DNA from: Kudoa neothunni
Taxonomy: Eukaryota > Cnidaria
Length of the DNA: 64,000 nucleotides
NCBI GenBank assembly: GCA_964304625.1
Contig: OZ199839.1
Location: 8,432,001-8,496,000 of the forward strand
Direction of reading: 5' to 3'
Under the pieces are notes generated by a model, which was given only the letters and a program-made list of their open reading frames with translations, was not told the DNA's origin and did not search any database. Every line of letters starts with the position of its first letter. The stretch's first letter is position 1. Both the position numbers and the translations under genes were made by a program. Below are positions 1 to 10,024 of the stretch, piece after piece.

Positions 1-1477
1 GGTAATAATATCAGCCAAAAATTCGTCGAGCTTTCCTTTGAGGATTGCGCCACTGCCAAGGGTGATTTTGGTGTTGAGGATTGTCGTGCAGTCGTAGATA
101 ATTCTATTTTCACAGGAATTTGTTTTACGGAGAATGGCGTCGTTGCTAGTGCTTCTTCATCAGTTTCCTTCGTTTTAATTGAGATAAATGTTTCGGCCAC
201 AACTCGGCCATTCTTGTCAATTTTGCAATGTTTATCAACTTCTAAAATATAGGAAGCGATTGCAAAAAGATTTTCAACTTTTATTTTGGAAATTTTGGAG
301 TTATTTTGAAAAATTTTCCCATAACCTATCATGACCGCATTGGTCGTAGCGATATTTGGAGGATATCCGTTGTATCCAACAACGATATTTCTTAAATTTG
401 ACTCCTAATAATTATTAACAATGCGATAAAACATATTATTGTTTACATTTCTTACAACTGCCCAACCTTCTTTCATAATTATTGTGATGTCAGGTATTTG
501 TTTAGACTCTGGAGATATAATGTCTTTAGGCATTGTTTGGGGCGTCATCACCACATCAACACCTTTTTGTTGAGAAATCAATTTCACAACCATATCAGAA
601 TCCGACTCTTTCTGTAGATTTATGTGACCTTGCGAACCTTCGGTATTCATTGTATAAATGACTGTATTCGGTAATATTTTCTTGAGAATAAGAGTTCTGG
701 ATAAGTCCAAGTCGATGATTCCGTAGCCACTTGATATCATTAAATTCCACTAATTTACGTCCCAGAAAATATAGAAAAATAAAAAAATACATCAGATAGA
801 GAGTTTTTATGGGCGATCTTATTGAAAAAGTCATCCAACACTTTGTCGATTGTTCCAAGGTCTTCGAAAATATAGGAAGATGTATAGTTCCCGGCGTATA
901 AATGACTTTGAATTTCGTCACAATACACCATTATGAGTTCATAGTCACCACTGACCATCCTTTTATAGGCTCCCTCAATTCTACATTTACACCCACATGC
1001 AGAATTATGAACAGGAGTGTGATATTTTGGAGTAATGCGATTGTTTTTGCCATAGGGTACTGAACATCCGGGCCAGTAAAAACATGCCGTCCTACGCTTG
1101 TTATACATTTCATTTAAAGTCCATATAGGATAGGTATCACCACTGCGATTCAAAAATGCTGGATTGTTAAATTGATATTTATCTATACCAAGTCTTTTAT
1201 CAAATACATAATCTCCAACCATTTTATAATTTTCAGAATTAAAACCAGTTGCCGCTGAAAAATGATTCGGTATCGGTTTTGTAACGTAACTGGGTTCGAG
1301 CTCAAACGATACTGGAGCCTGTTGTGATAGCTTATGTAGGAACGGTGTATTTTTTTCATTTATCATCCATCTTCCAACACCATCCAACGAAATCCAAACG
1401 AGAGATGACTGGTTAGTTGTAACTAATAGTAATATGCATGTGACTAAAAAATATGGCAATGAAATGATAGCATCCAT
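1..1477 (-). CDS. ENPP-like secreted phosphodiesterase, probable pseudoenzyme, 3' part outside window
   Basis: Three exons are visible on the minus strand: 1477-791, 749-456 and 404-1 (running off the edge), with GT-AG introns of 41 and 51 bp that keep frame. It opens with a hydrophobic signal peptide (MDAIISLPYFLVTCILLLV). Family landmarks of ectonucleotide pyrophosphatase/phosphodiesterases follow: ISLDG (first metal Asp), YVTKPIPNH (nucleophile Thr), FYWPG, then a DEIQSHLYAG block where ENPPs have EPDxxGH. Where active enzymes have SDHGM, this protein has SSGYGIID, and where they have GxHGYdN it has GYNGYPPN. So Asp and His ligands at three sites are replaced, although the Thr is kept. Established: those residues bind the two zinc ions. 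Inference: a secreted or ectodomain pseudoenzyme, possibly binding nucleotides or lipids. The end near position 1 is Ser/Thr-rich. Identity as an ENPP relative is fairly sure; inactivity is deduced from the missing ligands. Confidence 0.82.
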
Positions 1478-2032
1478 ATCTGCATTATGATGAAAACGTA
1501 CTTATCTAATAATTCGAAGATCAGTAGTTAAGTTTTTGTTAATCGTATTTTAATACTCTAAAATTTGAACGTATCTACTAAATTATTTTGTTCGCCTTCT
1601 ACTCAATCTACTTTCAGTATTTTAGTTTTCGTCAGCTAATAAAACAAACACTTCACGTTAAACTGTTAAACTACACTGGACAACGAATAATGAACAAAGA
1701 ACAATGAAAGACGTGGGTGTGTTTATGTTTAATATAGGTTATGATTTAGATACATAACATCTTCCCCTCTGCTGAGAAATGTGTTCTTGGTATTTCTTTG
1801 GAATGTTTAAAACTATATTAGGTCGAATATTCATGTTCTCAGGTGAAGCGGAAGCCGATGAATTCGGAGTAACAAACGTAACGTATCCTCTGCAATTTCA
1901 GAATCTTCTTTACAATTATTTAAAAATACGAGGACATCGTCAATGTGAACAAATTTTTGCTTTCCATCTATTTCAACGTAATATGTTGCTTTTCCAAGTT
2001 TCTCAGTGACAATACCACATTCTCAAGTTTGA

Positions 2033-2240
2033 TTAACCCCCTAACGACATTGGGGTGTTCTGCACCCCAAATCGACTTTACTCTCCCCATAGTTTTTTAC
2101 ACTTGGCATCAAATAATTAAAGTTATAGCTATTCTCATAATATTTTAAGTTACATAAGTTGGGGAAAGCTCAAAAAAAAATTTGAAACAAAACTTAAAAG
2201 AAAAAACTCACCTCTAACGACATTTGGGTGTATTCCACCC
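2033..2240 (+). repeat. Two GGGGT/ACCCC hairpin repeats (piggyBac-end-like)
   Basis: At 2033 the sequence TTAACCCCCTAACGACA leads into the palindrome TTGGGGTG-ttct-GCACCCCAA (about 2050-2070). At 2213-2240 a second copy reads CTCTAACGACATTTGGGTG-tatt-CCACCCC. Both resemble the subterminal hairpins of the piggyBac-type ends found elsewhere in this window (23650, 38185, 56544, 61226). They lie inside the presumed 5' LTR region of the gypsy remnant, so one element may have inserted into the other. Confidence 0.5.
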
Positions 2241-2597
2241 CAGATTTTTGTTAGATAAATTTTGTTAAAATATTATTATAAAACGTTTGATAAAACTTTA
2301 ATATATTCTAATGAGATATTTTGGAAGAAAATCGCAAAAATATCATAGATTAATCCTTAATAATCGTATTCGGACGCCTTTTTTTTGCATCGGATATTTT
2401 CGTTATTTACATGTTGCATGATTCCTCTTGTTCTCGCATAAATTGATATATGTTTAATAAATTTTATTTGACGTAATAACCTCTATATTATTGTTGACGT
2501 TAGTTGCGACACGTTGTTGTTATTTTGTACTCATTGTCTTCTTGTGTGCTCGTTACATATTGGTGTCAGAGGAAAATAACTGCTTTTTTCAATAAAT

Positions 2598-3288
2598 ATG
2601 AATGATAACATCGAAAAACAATTAATACACATCGACTTGCTGAGCGTTGCTAAGGAGTGGACGACAGATCAATCCTACGCTCAGCTGGCATTGACCCTCC
2701 CTTCCAACGTTCGCCACAAAATCCTTTTGAAAGCGTCGGAAAAAATTACTTGAGTACGCTGATAAAGTAACCGACAAAGCGGGAACATGGAGCGAGTTCA
2801 CTAACGCGACTATCAAACCAGGGGAGACCGCGGAATCGTTCCTCGAACGAGTCTCCCGACTCTTGGAATCTGTCAGACCCGACTGGGGAGTAGCGGACCG
2901 AAACTTCCTGATTCGTCCCAAAATAATTGCTTCCGATCCTTCAATCACAGCATGAAGTGGACCTCCAAACGCTCATTTTGGACTGTGACCGTTACAGAGC
3001 AACGAATGAAGCGTCCGTCAACCCAGTCGTGATAACCCCTAACGAAGAGCAACAGGAAATATGTGCTACGAATGGCGGTTTAATGGAACGGATGAAAGTC
3101 TTGGAGGAAGCCATCAACTCATTAACTTTCTCCAAGAAACTATGCAAAGAATGTGGTTGTAAAGGACACACCGAAACGGAATGTAGAGGGAGTGTGTTAT
3201 GCCACAATTGCAAACAAAGAGGCCGCATTAGATCTAAATGTCCACAATTTGGGGGAAACGTCCGGGGGCCAAGTCTTCTCTTGGACTA
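2598..3288 (+). pseudogene. Gag polyprotein remnant with CCHC zinc knuckles
   Basis: A start codon at 2598 opens a gag-like frame that is interrupted by a TGA at about 2754. Coding character continues in a second frame to about 2955 and a third to 3288, so at least two frameshifts are present. The third frame ends with two nucleic-acid-binding knuckles: CKECGCKGHTETEC is a canonical C-x2-C-x4-H-x4-C, while CHNCKQRGRIRSKC has Arg in place of the His. Gag packages the retrotransposon RNA; this copy cannot make an intact protein. The altered second knuckle may be decay. Confidence 0.75.
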
Positions 3289-3518
3289 GGCCCCCGGAGG
3301 CTATAAACAAGAGACCTGAAATTTTGTCATGTGCAACTACACGCGTTGGCTCCATGACAGAACACTATATCATGTTCGTCACAATACCTCCATCGACAAC
3401 GAGAGTGAAGGCACTCATCGACACTGGGTCATCGCACACTCTGGTAAATGCAGCCTTACTAACCCAAATGAACGGACTCTTATATTCGAATACAATTCTT
3501 TTATCGGCGGGAGGAGAC

Positions 3519-3888
3519 TGTTGGGTCTCCGATATCTCCAGTTTAGCGCGGGAAACATTCGGGCGGTCGCGGGGGTCAACACTTACGAACTATTTCCCTC
3601 TTAATCCAAACCATATTTGACCCCGGGTTCTCCACCACGACAGCTCTAGTCTTAGACCTACGAGTTGCTTACGGAGCTTTTGGGTCTAATCCCAACGTAG
3701 GAGACCGGGCGAGGAGAATCCCGCTTTGTTCAAAGGCGGAGGCGCGCCCGACCATTTTGGAGACCCGGAAAAATCGAAATCACCAGCCCCTCACCCTATA
3801 TAAACCACCTCGCAATTAGAGTTGCATTCTTGTCTTGTTTATTTCCTATTCGAGTCTCTCTCTTCTGCATTTTTGGCGCAATATTTCA
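3519..3888 (+). mobile_element. Solo LTR (370 bp) with 5-bp target duplication GAGAC
   Basis: The segment starts TGTTGGGTCTCC and ends GCAATATTTCA, the TG...CA ends typical of LTRs. GAGAC is directly repeated at 3514-3518 and 3889-3893, the 5-bp duplication expected for LTR retrotransposon integration. It is GC-rich relative to the window and contains a TATA box (3797). No internal coding region accompanies it, so it is best read as a solo LTR left by recombination after insertion into the older gypsy protease. Confidence 0.82.
3797..3804 (+). promoter_or_regulatory. TATA box of the solo LTR
   Basis: TATATAAA, preceded by a GC-rich stretch and followed about 30 bp downstream by a pyrimidine-rich GCATTCTTG start-site-like region, as in an LTR U3/R boundary. 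Assignment rests on position inside the LTR. Confidence 0.5.
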
Positions 3889-4275
3889 GAGACCTCCTAC
3901 AAGCTAAAGGCAGAACACAAATCAACTTATCAATTGGCGACAAAATAGTGTTAGTGATTGCGCCTGTGATGGATAACTTAATCCATCAAGTCATAATCGG
4001 GAGAGACGCTCTCGATAAATTTTTCAACATCGCTATGATCCCAAAATCAACTAACGAAAATGGAGTATGTGGAACCGTGTTAAGTCACAATCAATCCAAA
4101 GTGGTCACTCTCACCAAGGAATTCGCCGACATATTCAGCTACAGCGACGAACTGAAAATGGCAAAGTCTACAGTCCACTATGTACCACCTACACTTCAAA
4201 ACCGAGCAACGAATAATGAACGATGCAGGACGTGGGTGTCATTCGTGCGATTATGTTTAATATGAGTTAGGTATA

Positions 4276-5043
4276 CAGTAGGAACTCTATTTCACTTAAT
4301 CTTCTGGGTACCAAGGGGAAATAGCGGGAATTTGCGCGCATGCGCGAGTTATAAATTCAGAAAATTGACATTTAATAATGATTATGTTGCGTTTAAAAAG
4401 GCCAGTTAACTATATAATAATTTTTAAAGGATAATTAAAACTGTAGAAACGTGTTAACATCACAAAAATATTTTTCAACGAACCATGAAATACTCCCATT
4501 GTTGCTATTGGTAGAATAAGGCGGTTTCGTCTACATTGTAAATAAAATATTCAGAATATCTTTTAAAAATTGTTTTGATTTGATTGATCCATTCTGAAGT
4601 AGTTTCAGGCGTAGAATCACCTGATTAATTAATAAAAGTTGATTTTGAAATGTTGTACCTTTTTTGAAAGCAACGAAACCCTCAACGAATTGCACACGAA
4701 GATAAAAACTTTCCTTTGGCTAATCGATTTCTCTTGATGATTATTGTGACGATACTTACTACAATCTTTCTGCTTCGTGTCCACCCAATCCACTCATATA
4801 CATCTTCATCAACAGAATTAAATTGTCCAGCATGCAAATAATTTCTATTTTTGGATTCTTAAAATATTTACAGATTTTAATTATTTTAATTTTCATCTTT
4901 ATGATGCCATTAGAAGTCGAGATAATAGATATTATAAAACGTGATACAGTGGCATTTTTTTGGTCATTAGATTTAAGACTTTCATAATAATTATTAATAT
5001 TGTACTTTTCTGCAATAGATATAGTTATAGGAGTTTTTGGCAT
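4276..5043 (-). pseudogene. pogo/Tigger-family transposase remnant
   Basis: Minus strand. From 5043 the N-terminus MPKTPITISIAEKYNI resembles the helix-turn-helix DNA-binding start of Tigger/jerky transposases (K..lTi.eKy.i). Past stops and frameshifts, at about 4510-4620, the signature STPETTSEWINQI followed by YNVDETALFY matches the CENP-B/DDE_1 catalytic start, whose Asp is the first of the triad. Later catalytic residues are missing. On the plus strand at 4276 the sequence CAGTAGGAACTCTATTT after TATA looks like a pogo-type terminal repeat beside its TA target. The other end was not found. Confidence 0.68.
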
Positions 5044-5728
5044 TAAATGTTGACTTAACTAAATAATAAACACGAAGCACCCCAAAAAAGTGCGTGAAAT
5101 TGGTCAATCACATGACTTTTAGTTAAATTTATTAGCAACTTTTTAAAATAATTTTTATAACAATTTTGATTGAAATATTATAAAAAACATATTATATATA
5201 CTATGACCAATAAATATTCTTATTAAATAGGTTTTTAAAAAGTGTGTGAAATTGGTTACTTACTGTAAAATCCTTTGTCTGTGTATGCCCACAAGTGCAC
5301 ATGTGCGATGAAAAATTTTCCTTATAGAGAGCCATATATAAAATTTTAAAAAGTTTTTTGATGTTTAAAAAAATCTTGTAATTGTTTTCACATGACCAAA
5401 GTTTCCCCCAAGTATTTATAAAGGGCACGACGAGAACTCGTACATCTAATGCGCATGCGCGTGTTTATTTGGGATTAAATCTATCGTTAAGTTAAAAATA
5501 TGGGTAATGAGTTACCTTCGAATTTAAATCATAAGATTTTTAAAACTCAAAGAGACAGTATTAAAAGGATCTGATGCAGCATAGAGATCCCAAATCCACC
5601 ATGTGTATTAATCTGATTATCGCATAAAACATGGATTACATTGTACAACACTTGTTGCGGGTGATTGAGCGAGATGTATCCTTTTGTTTGATCGTAAATG
5701 ATAAAATATGAAAATATTCCACAATACT

Positions 5729-6649
5729 CTATATGTAATAAACGTTTTTGAATGATCCCAAGAACCTATTCCACAGATTTGCATGGTTTTTGCGCCTCCA
5801 TTAGAATTCAAACAAAAACTCATCTATGACACTTTGGACAATTTCTCCGTTATCATTGATGGATGATGTTCGATTTCTTGGAGAAATTCAATATTTTATA
5901 GCGTTCCATGTACCTTCGATGGTGTTTGTATGTGCGCCAGTCACGGAGTCGACAAATTCTACACTATGGTTGATTTGGAGATGATGATAATGTTGGTGGA
6001 GATTTTGGCAGCTCGGGAAGCAATCTTTTATAATGATTGAGCCTTCTCTGACATACGTCTTAATAAGAGAGATTAAAGTCTCTGCGTTTCTGTCAGGAAC
6101 TTCAATAAGGAAAATCCTTCTCTCTTCGGTTCTTTCAACTCCACCAACGGTCCAGGCACCATTAACAGGATGTTCACGGTGATATTTATTTTTTCCGAAT
6201 TTGGATTCGTCAATTTCCATGACTATACCTGGGCCTCCTATTATGATATTTTCGAAATCTAAACTATCAGCCATTAACTGTCTTAAGTACATCGAGTAGC
6301 TTGAAATAGTATTTGTCGAGTGTCCAGTTATAAAACCGCGTTGTGTTGATTTAACTCCAGCCAACCAATGGTACGGAAATTCAAGCACCTCATTTATTGG
6401 CAATTTGCACAAAGAAAAGAAAGTACCATTGAAAAATGACACTTTTTTCCCACAATCTTTTTTTGTACAACGCCATTGTTTGCGATTTACAGAGAAACAA
6501 ATGTTTCCGCAATAAACGTAATGGCTTGGCTTGTTTATTATCCCTTCTTCAAATAGGAATTTTATTGCAGCATCTTCAGAATAGAAAATATTTTGCAATT
6601 TCTTCAAAGGAGGAATCTTTTTTAATAGAATGGACAGAGCGCCGCACAT
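5729..6649 (-). pseudogene. Merlin/ISXO2 (IS1595-like) transposase, copy 1, nonsense-mutated
   Basis: The minus-strand frame is open from an ATG at 6649 (an upstream extension to 6724 is antisense to the FLYWCH fragment and probably not coding) to a TGA at 5888-5890. Homology continues in the same frame past that stop, through a TAA at 5801-5803, to a TAG at 5729-5731, matching the C-terminus of copy 2. The zinc-ribbon region (WRCTKKDCGKKVS) is followed by the DDE core: MEIDESKFGK (Asp), IIIKDCF (Asp) and NTIEGTW (Glu). All three catalytic acids are intact, so inactivation is by the two stops. A cut-and-paste DNA transposase; no terminal repeats recognised. Confidence 0.85.
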
Positions 6650-6664
6650 ATGCGAGATCAGCCT

Positions 6665-7020
6665 ATTAAAATACTCTATGAAAGTTATTTTATTGTTAAG
6701 GATTACGCTACAACGACTTGTCAATATTGGCGATGTGAAAAGAGGGCTTGTAAGGACAAGCTTACAACTACTCTATTAGATAATATTTCGAATATTGAAA
6801 ACCGTGGTAGTCATAACCATATTGTAAGCGACTATGACATTGAGAGGGCCGAATTTGCTGGCAAAATAAATTCATTATCGCAATCTACACAGTATTCCAC
6901 AAGTAAAGTTTTCTCAGTTGCAACTACCACACCGAATATTCATGATTTACCCCTTGTTCCCAAGAGAACGGTTTATAAAAATATTCAACACCAAAGAAAG
7001 AGGAAAAATATTTTAATTAA
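6665..7020 (+). pseudogene. FLYWCH zinc-finger fragment of a MULE-type transposase or derived gene
   Basis: An open plus-strand frame (6650-7147) encodes one FLYWCH-like finger: YESYFIVKDY, then YWRCEKRACKDKL and GSHNHIVSD supply the Cys-Cys-His-His ligands. A basic stretch (VPKRTVYKNIQHQRKRKN) follows, as is common in N-terminal parts of MULE transposases. No MULE catalytic domain follows; the frame runs into a GGTGG-rich repeat at 7030-7090. Its 5' end lies only 16 bp from the Merlin copy 1 start, head to head. It could be a domesticated DNA-binding protein, but a relic is likelier. Confidence 0.6.
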
Positions 7021-7029
7021 TACCCCTCG

Positions 7030-7100
7030 AAGGACGGTGGACGGTGGTCGGAAAAATTCCACCGGAACGGTGGGGGTCATTTTTAACCCCAACAATTTTA
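7030..7100 (+). repeat. GGGGTC-ATTTTT-AACCCC hairpin segment
   Basis: GC-rich tract with ACGGTGG repeated three times and the palindrome GGGGTCATTTTTAACCCC at about 7074-7091. It belongs with the other GGGGT/ACCCC hairpins of this window and could be a piggyBac-type end. Confidence 0.45.
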
Positions 7101-8450
7101 GCCTCTTTTTTGCGACTATACTTTCGAAATTTTATAATTACAATTAATACGAATAAAAGTAGCATTTTAATTGTTTTATGCTGAAAGAGATTTATCTAGC
7201 ATAAAAATGTAATAAACCCTTGGAATAAGTGTTACATGCATACGAATGAATGCGACATATATCAAAAAAATCATTGTCAAGTACATTCAAATATACTAGA
7301 GCAATGATTCCCGACCGGTGTTCGGTGAGATAGTGTCGAGGGTTCAACAGACGAGGAAAATTTTGATTTTCCGTTCTGCACACCCTGTTGGAACAATTTG
7401 AGTAGTATCGTGTTTCCACGAAAATAAGGTCCGGTCTTATATTAATTTCACGTTAGAAATTGCTATTAGGTCTTATTTTCGATTAATTCAGGTATCACAG
7501 GAAGCTACCTATTTCGATGAGATACAAAGATTTCCCTTTAAATAAAAATATATTTAGATAAATACACTTTTTTTACTATATTTCACAACGTCCATAATCA
7601 AAAAGTGACCTTATATGATTATTTATTTCCCCTTCTCCATAAAGAAAATATTATGTGCACTATGTTTGCTGCTGTGCCTAAAGCGTTAATGGAAGAGATC
7701 TGACTAACCAGAATTCCACAACCTAATAAGTTACGTCAGGGGTTTCACCTTGTAAACAAAAAAATCCCAATCTCTCCACATATTTCGGGTACGATTCTTA
7801 TACCAATATCCACAATTAAATTTGACACCAAATTATCCTCCTCATCCATTAAATCCTCAACATTGATTGGAGAGAAAGTGATAAAACTTCGAAAGCATGT
7901 CATGTTTATTGCAGAATTCATTAACAGCGTCCAATAAATTTCTGTAACGAATTACGTATATCACGAATTTCAACAATCTGTTAAAAGGTTAATTGAAGAT
8001 TTCTACGCGGAGGAGTATTTGTTCCCTTTTCGGCACATGTTTATTTTGTTAATAGTTTTCTTAGTTCAAAACGCATATCAAAGAAACCGAAATTTTGAGT
8101 TGCACACATATATAATATTAAATCACAAATTTATGAACGGAGATAAATTCATGTCGCCATAATATTTCACTATTGGTACTAAATGAGTGGTTGAGCATAA
8201 ACGGAACGTTATTTTTTAAACCATAAAATAGAATTTCTTGTTAATTTGTAAATTAACACTGATTGACTGTACTAAGATATATTTTTATTTGTAAATAAAT
8301 CGGTGGTTACACAAAAGAGAAAATCATATTTTATTCGTGTGCCAAAAAGGGAATAGTAATCCTTAATGGGTTAATACTTTAACTGGCTGGTCAGTTAAAG
8401 ATAAAGATTATTTTTTATCTTTTTCAGTTTCTCTAATTAAATAATCTCAT

Positions 8451-8480
8451 TATGAGGCGGAGCCGGGTGCTTTTATACGA
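8451..8480 (+). repeat. Helitron-like 3' end hairpin (GGCGGAGCCGGGTGC)
   Basis: GAGGCGGAGCCGGGTGCTTTT is a GC-rich hairpin in an AT-rich setting, like the terminal hairpins of Helentron-type elements. The 5' part of the element is not recognised. Confidence 0.4.
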
Positions 8481-8586
8481 CAAATTTTTTTTAATTGAAG
8501 CGGTCATCAAAAGGATGATGTTATAAACAAATTATAAGTTTATATTTTTTTCAATTTTCAAATCATTTCTGTTTAATTGAAATTAG

Positions 8587-8625
8587 CCCACTCCCGGGCG
8601 AAGCCGGAGTGTTCGCGTCATCTAT
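8587..8625 (+). repeat. Helitron-like 3' end hairpin (CTCCCGGGCGAAGCCGGAG)
   Basis: CTCCCGGGCGAAGCCGGAG forms a short GC stem, followed by TGTTCGCG. Same class as the neighbouring hairpins, different sequence family. Confidence 0.4.
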
Positions 8626-8900
8626 ATACAGGAAGTTGTTATGTTTGTAAGTGTGTAAATTTAATATTTTTATCGATATGTATGCATCATCATATTGAGA
8701 ACATTCAACTAATGTTTTAAAATAGGGATTAGTTTATGCATTGTTCAAATAATGGTGATTTTAGGTGTGCAAGCTGTAAAATCTCTACAGGTAGAAACAG
8801 TGTTATGAATTAGGATTAAGTTCACTTATTATTCCAAATTAGTTAAATAACTCAAGCTTTATTTGTGTAAATTTTATCCAATAAATCGAAATACTTTTAA

Positions 8901-8992
8901 TTTACTTTGAATTTAAAATGGGCTTAGTCTACTCAAGGTTTTAGCCTACATGGTCGAGCAAGGAAGCCTACACGAAGCGGGGCTATTGTGCT
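8901..8992 (+). repeat. Old 3' end of the Helitron-like repeat seen at 31650 and 37021
   Basis: TTTACTTTGAATTTAAAATG, then TAGTCTACTCAAGG, then AGCAAGGAAGCCTACACGAAGCGGGGC correspond part by part to 32185-32278 and 37610-37677. Only the terminal 90 bp are preserved here. Confidence 0.65.
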
Positions 8993-9998
8993 GTATAAAA
9001 TATTTATAAAATAATGCAGGGGTATATTTTGAATATTTAATAATTATCCTAATACTAAATTATATCTAGTTATAATGAATGTGTGATGATAATATCACAT
9101 TCAGATTTTATTGAAGTCACTCACCAACCTCTTGGATTCTTCCTCGGGTTCCAGCCCAAGTTGAGAACTGCTGAACTAATATAAGAATAATTGGAGCTAT
9201 CGTTGTATTCTGGAGAGAACGACATGCTTATATCGATGTCGTGCATACTTATGAGAACCGTGTGTATGGCGTTTCGTTATTTATTCATTATTTAGTCGAT
9301 AGAATATCCGAAAATTTAAAAAAATCACGTGTATCAACATTTTAGATAATTTTATTCGGAGGGTGTGTATACATTAACCTTTTTGATACATGACAAAAAA
9401 AATTGCAATCATTTTTCTGAACGCTTTAATAAAGATAGATGATTACAGAAACTGTAAAGGAGTTATGTTCCATTAATAAGCTATAATATTGTTGATTAAA
9501 TTCACTTGGATGGATTACTTTCCCATTTTACTAAGTAGATCAATAGTTGCTGATCCACTACCCGGCTCTTAGGGCCTATAAATAACTAAGTATAATAAAT
9601 ATTAGTGTCACCCGAATATTATACTACTGTGCTAATAGCTACATCCTTTTTATAATTGCTGATTAAAATTCTCTTTCTTACCGCTTAAATGTTTAATAAC
9701 TAACGATGTATATTATTTTAATCCAAGAAAAAGTAATAAAAATTTATTTAATTCAATAAAACTTTTAATAAAGATAAAAAATAATTTTCACATAAAAATG
9801 CTCAGAAAATTTATATATATATTAGTTATTTAATGAGTCACTCGTTAACCTAATCATAACATTACAATATTAATAATTCGAATAAAAATTCACAATAATA
9901 ATTAAAATTATAAAAAAATTAATTGAAAATTTGTTATCATATTATAAGAGAATATTTAGAGAGAAAAGATTATGCGCAAGTGTGGAGTAGATGTCGAT

Positions 9999-10011
9999 AC
10001 GCACGCGCACA
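9999..10011 (+). promoter_or_regulatory. NRF1-like element upstream of USO1
   Basis: ACGCACGCGCACA ends 13 bp before the USO1 start codon. It approximates the NRF1 consensus (YGCGCAYGCGCR) and is strikingly GC-rich in this AT-rich DNA. A close equivalent, CACGCGCACGCAG, sits 16 bp before the PMPCB start. Factor identity is inferred from the motif alone. Confidence 0.4.
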
Positions 10012-10024
10012 CAGAGGTGAATAA

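Larger units (their letters stand above)
3354..4195 (+). pseudogene. Retrotransposon aspartic protease, split by a solo LTR insertion
   Basis: The retropepsin active-site motif ALIDTGSSHTLV is at about 3413-3446. The frame runs to 3518, where a 370-bp LTR-like segment intervenes, and resumes at 3894 in the same frame with the second half of the fold, including the hydrophobic VIIGRDALDKF block. Insert plus target duplication is 375 bp, a multiple of three, so the host reading frame is unshifted across the insertion. Downstream residues to about 4195 look like the linker into reverse transcriptase (HYVPPT) and then homology ends. The element needed this enzyme to cleave Gag-Pol; it is now broken. 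Confidence 0.78.
1680..4265 (+). mobile_element. Degenerate Ty3/gypsy-type LTR retrotransposon remnant
   Basis: Seen: a primer-binding-site-like TGGTGTCAGAGG at 2561, just before a gag-like frame at 2598, then two zinc knuckles, an aspartic protease and a short start of the reverse transcriptase region before homology stops near 4195. A 60-bp stretch at 1682-1733 (CAACGAATAATGAAC then GACGTGGGTGT) recurs at 4207-4260, consistent with LTR fragments on both sides. Reverse transcriptase, RNase H and integrase are absent, so the element is internally deleted. GC content is clearly higher than the flanks. Exact LTR limits are not certain. Confidence 0.75.
7150..9990. other. Gene-free AT-rich stretch with Helitron-like 3' ends
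   Basis: No supported gene. A CAATGATTCCCGACCGGTG segment at about 7303 resembles hAT terminal repeats. Three GC-rich hairpin segments near 8451, 8587 and 8901 look like 3' ends of Helitron-like elements and are listed separately. The rest is low-complexity A/T. Confidence 0.6.

Noticed and set aside
1779-2148. Two overlapping plus-strand open frames upstream of the gypsy gag
   Set aside because: They lie in the presumed LTR, cross a GGGGT hairpin and show no protein similarity.
5888-6724. Bacterial IS1595 contamination as explanation for the transposase
   Set aside because: Sequence is a eukaryotic Merlin type, occurs in several diverged decayed copies and is embedded in the same AT-rich DNA as intron-bearing genes.
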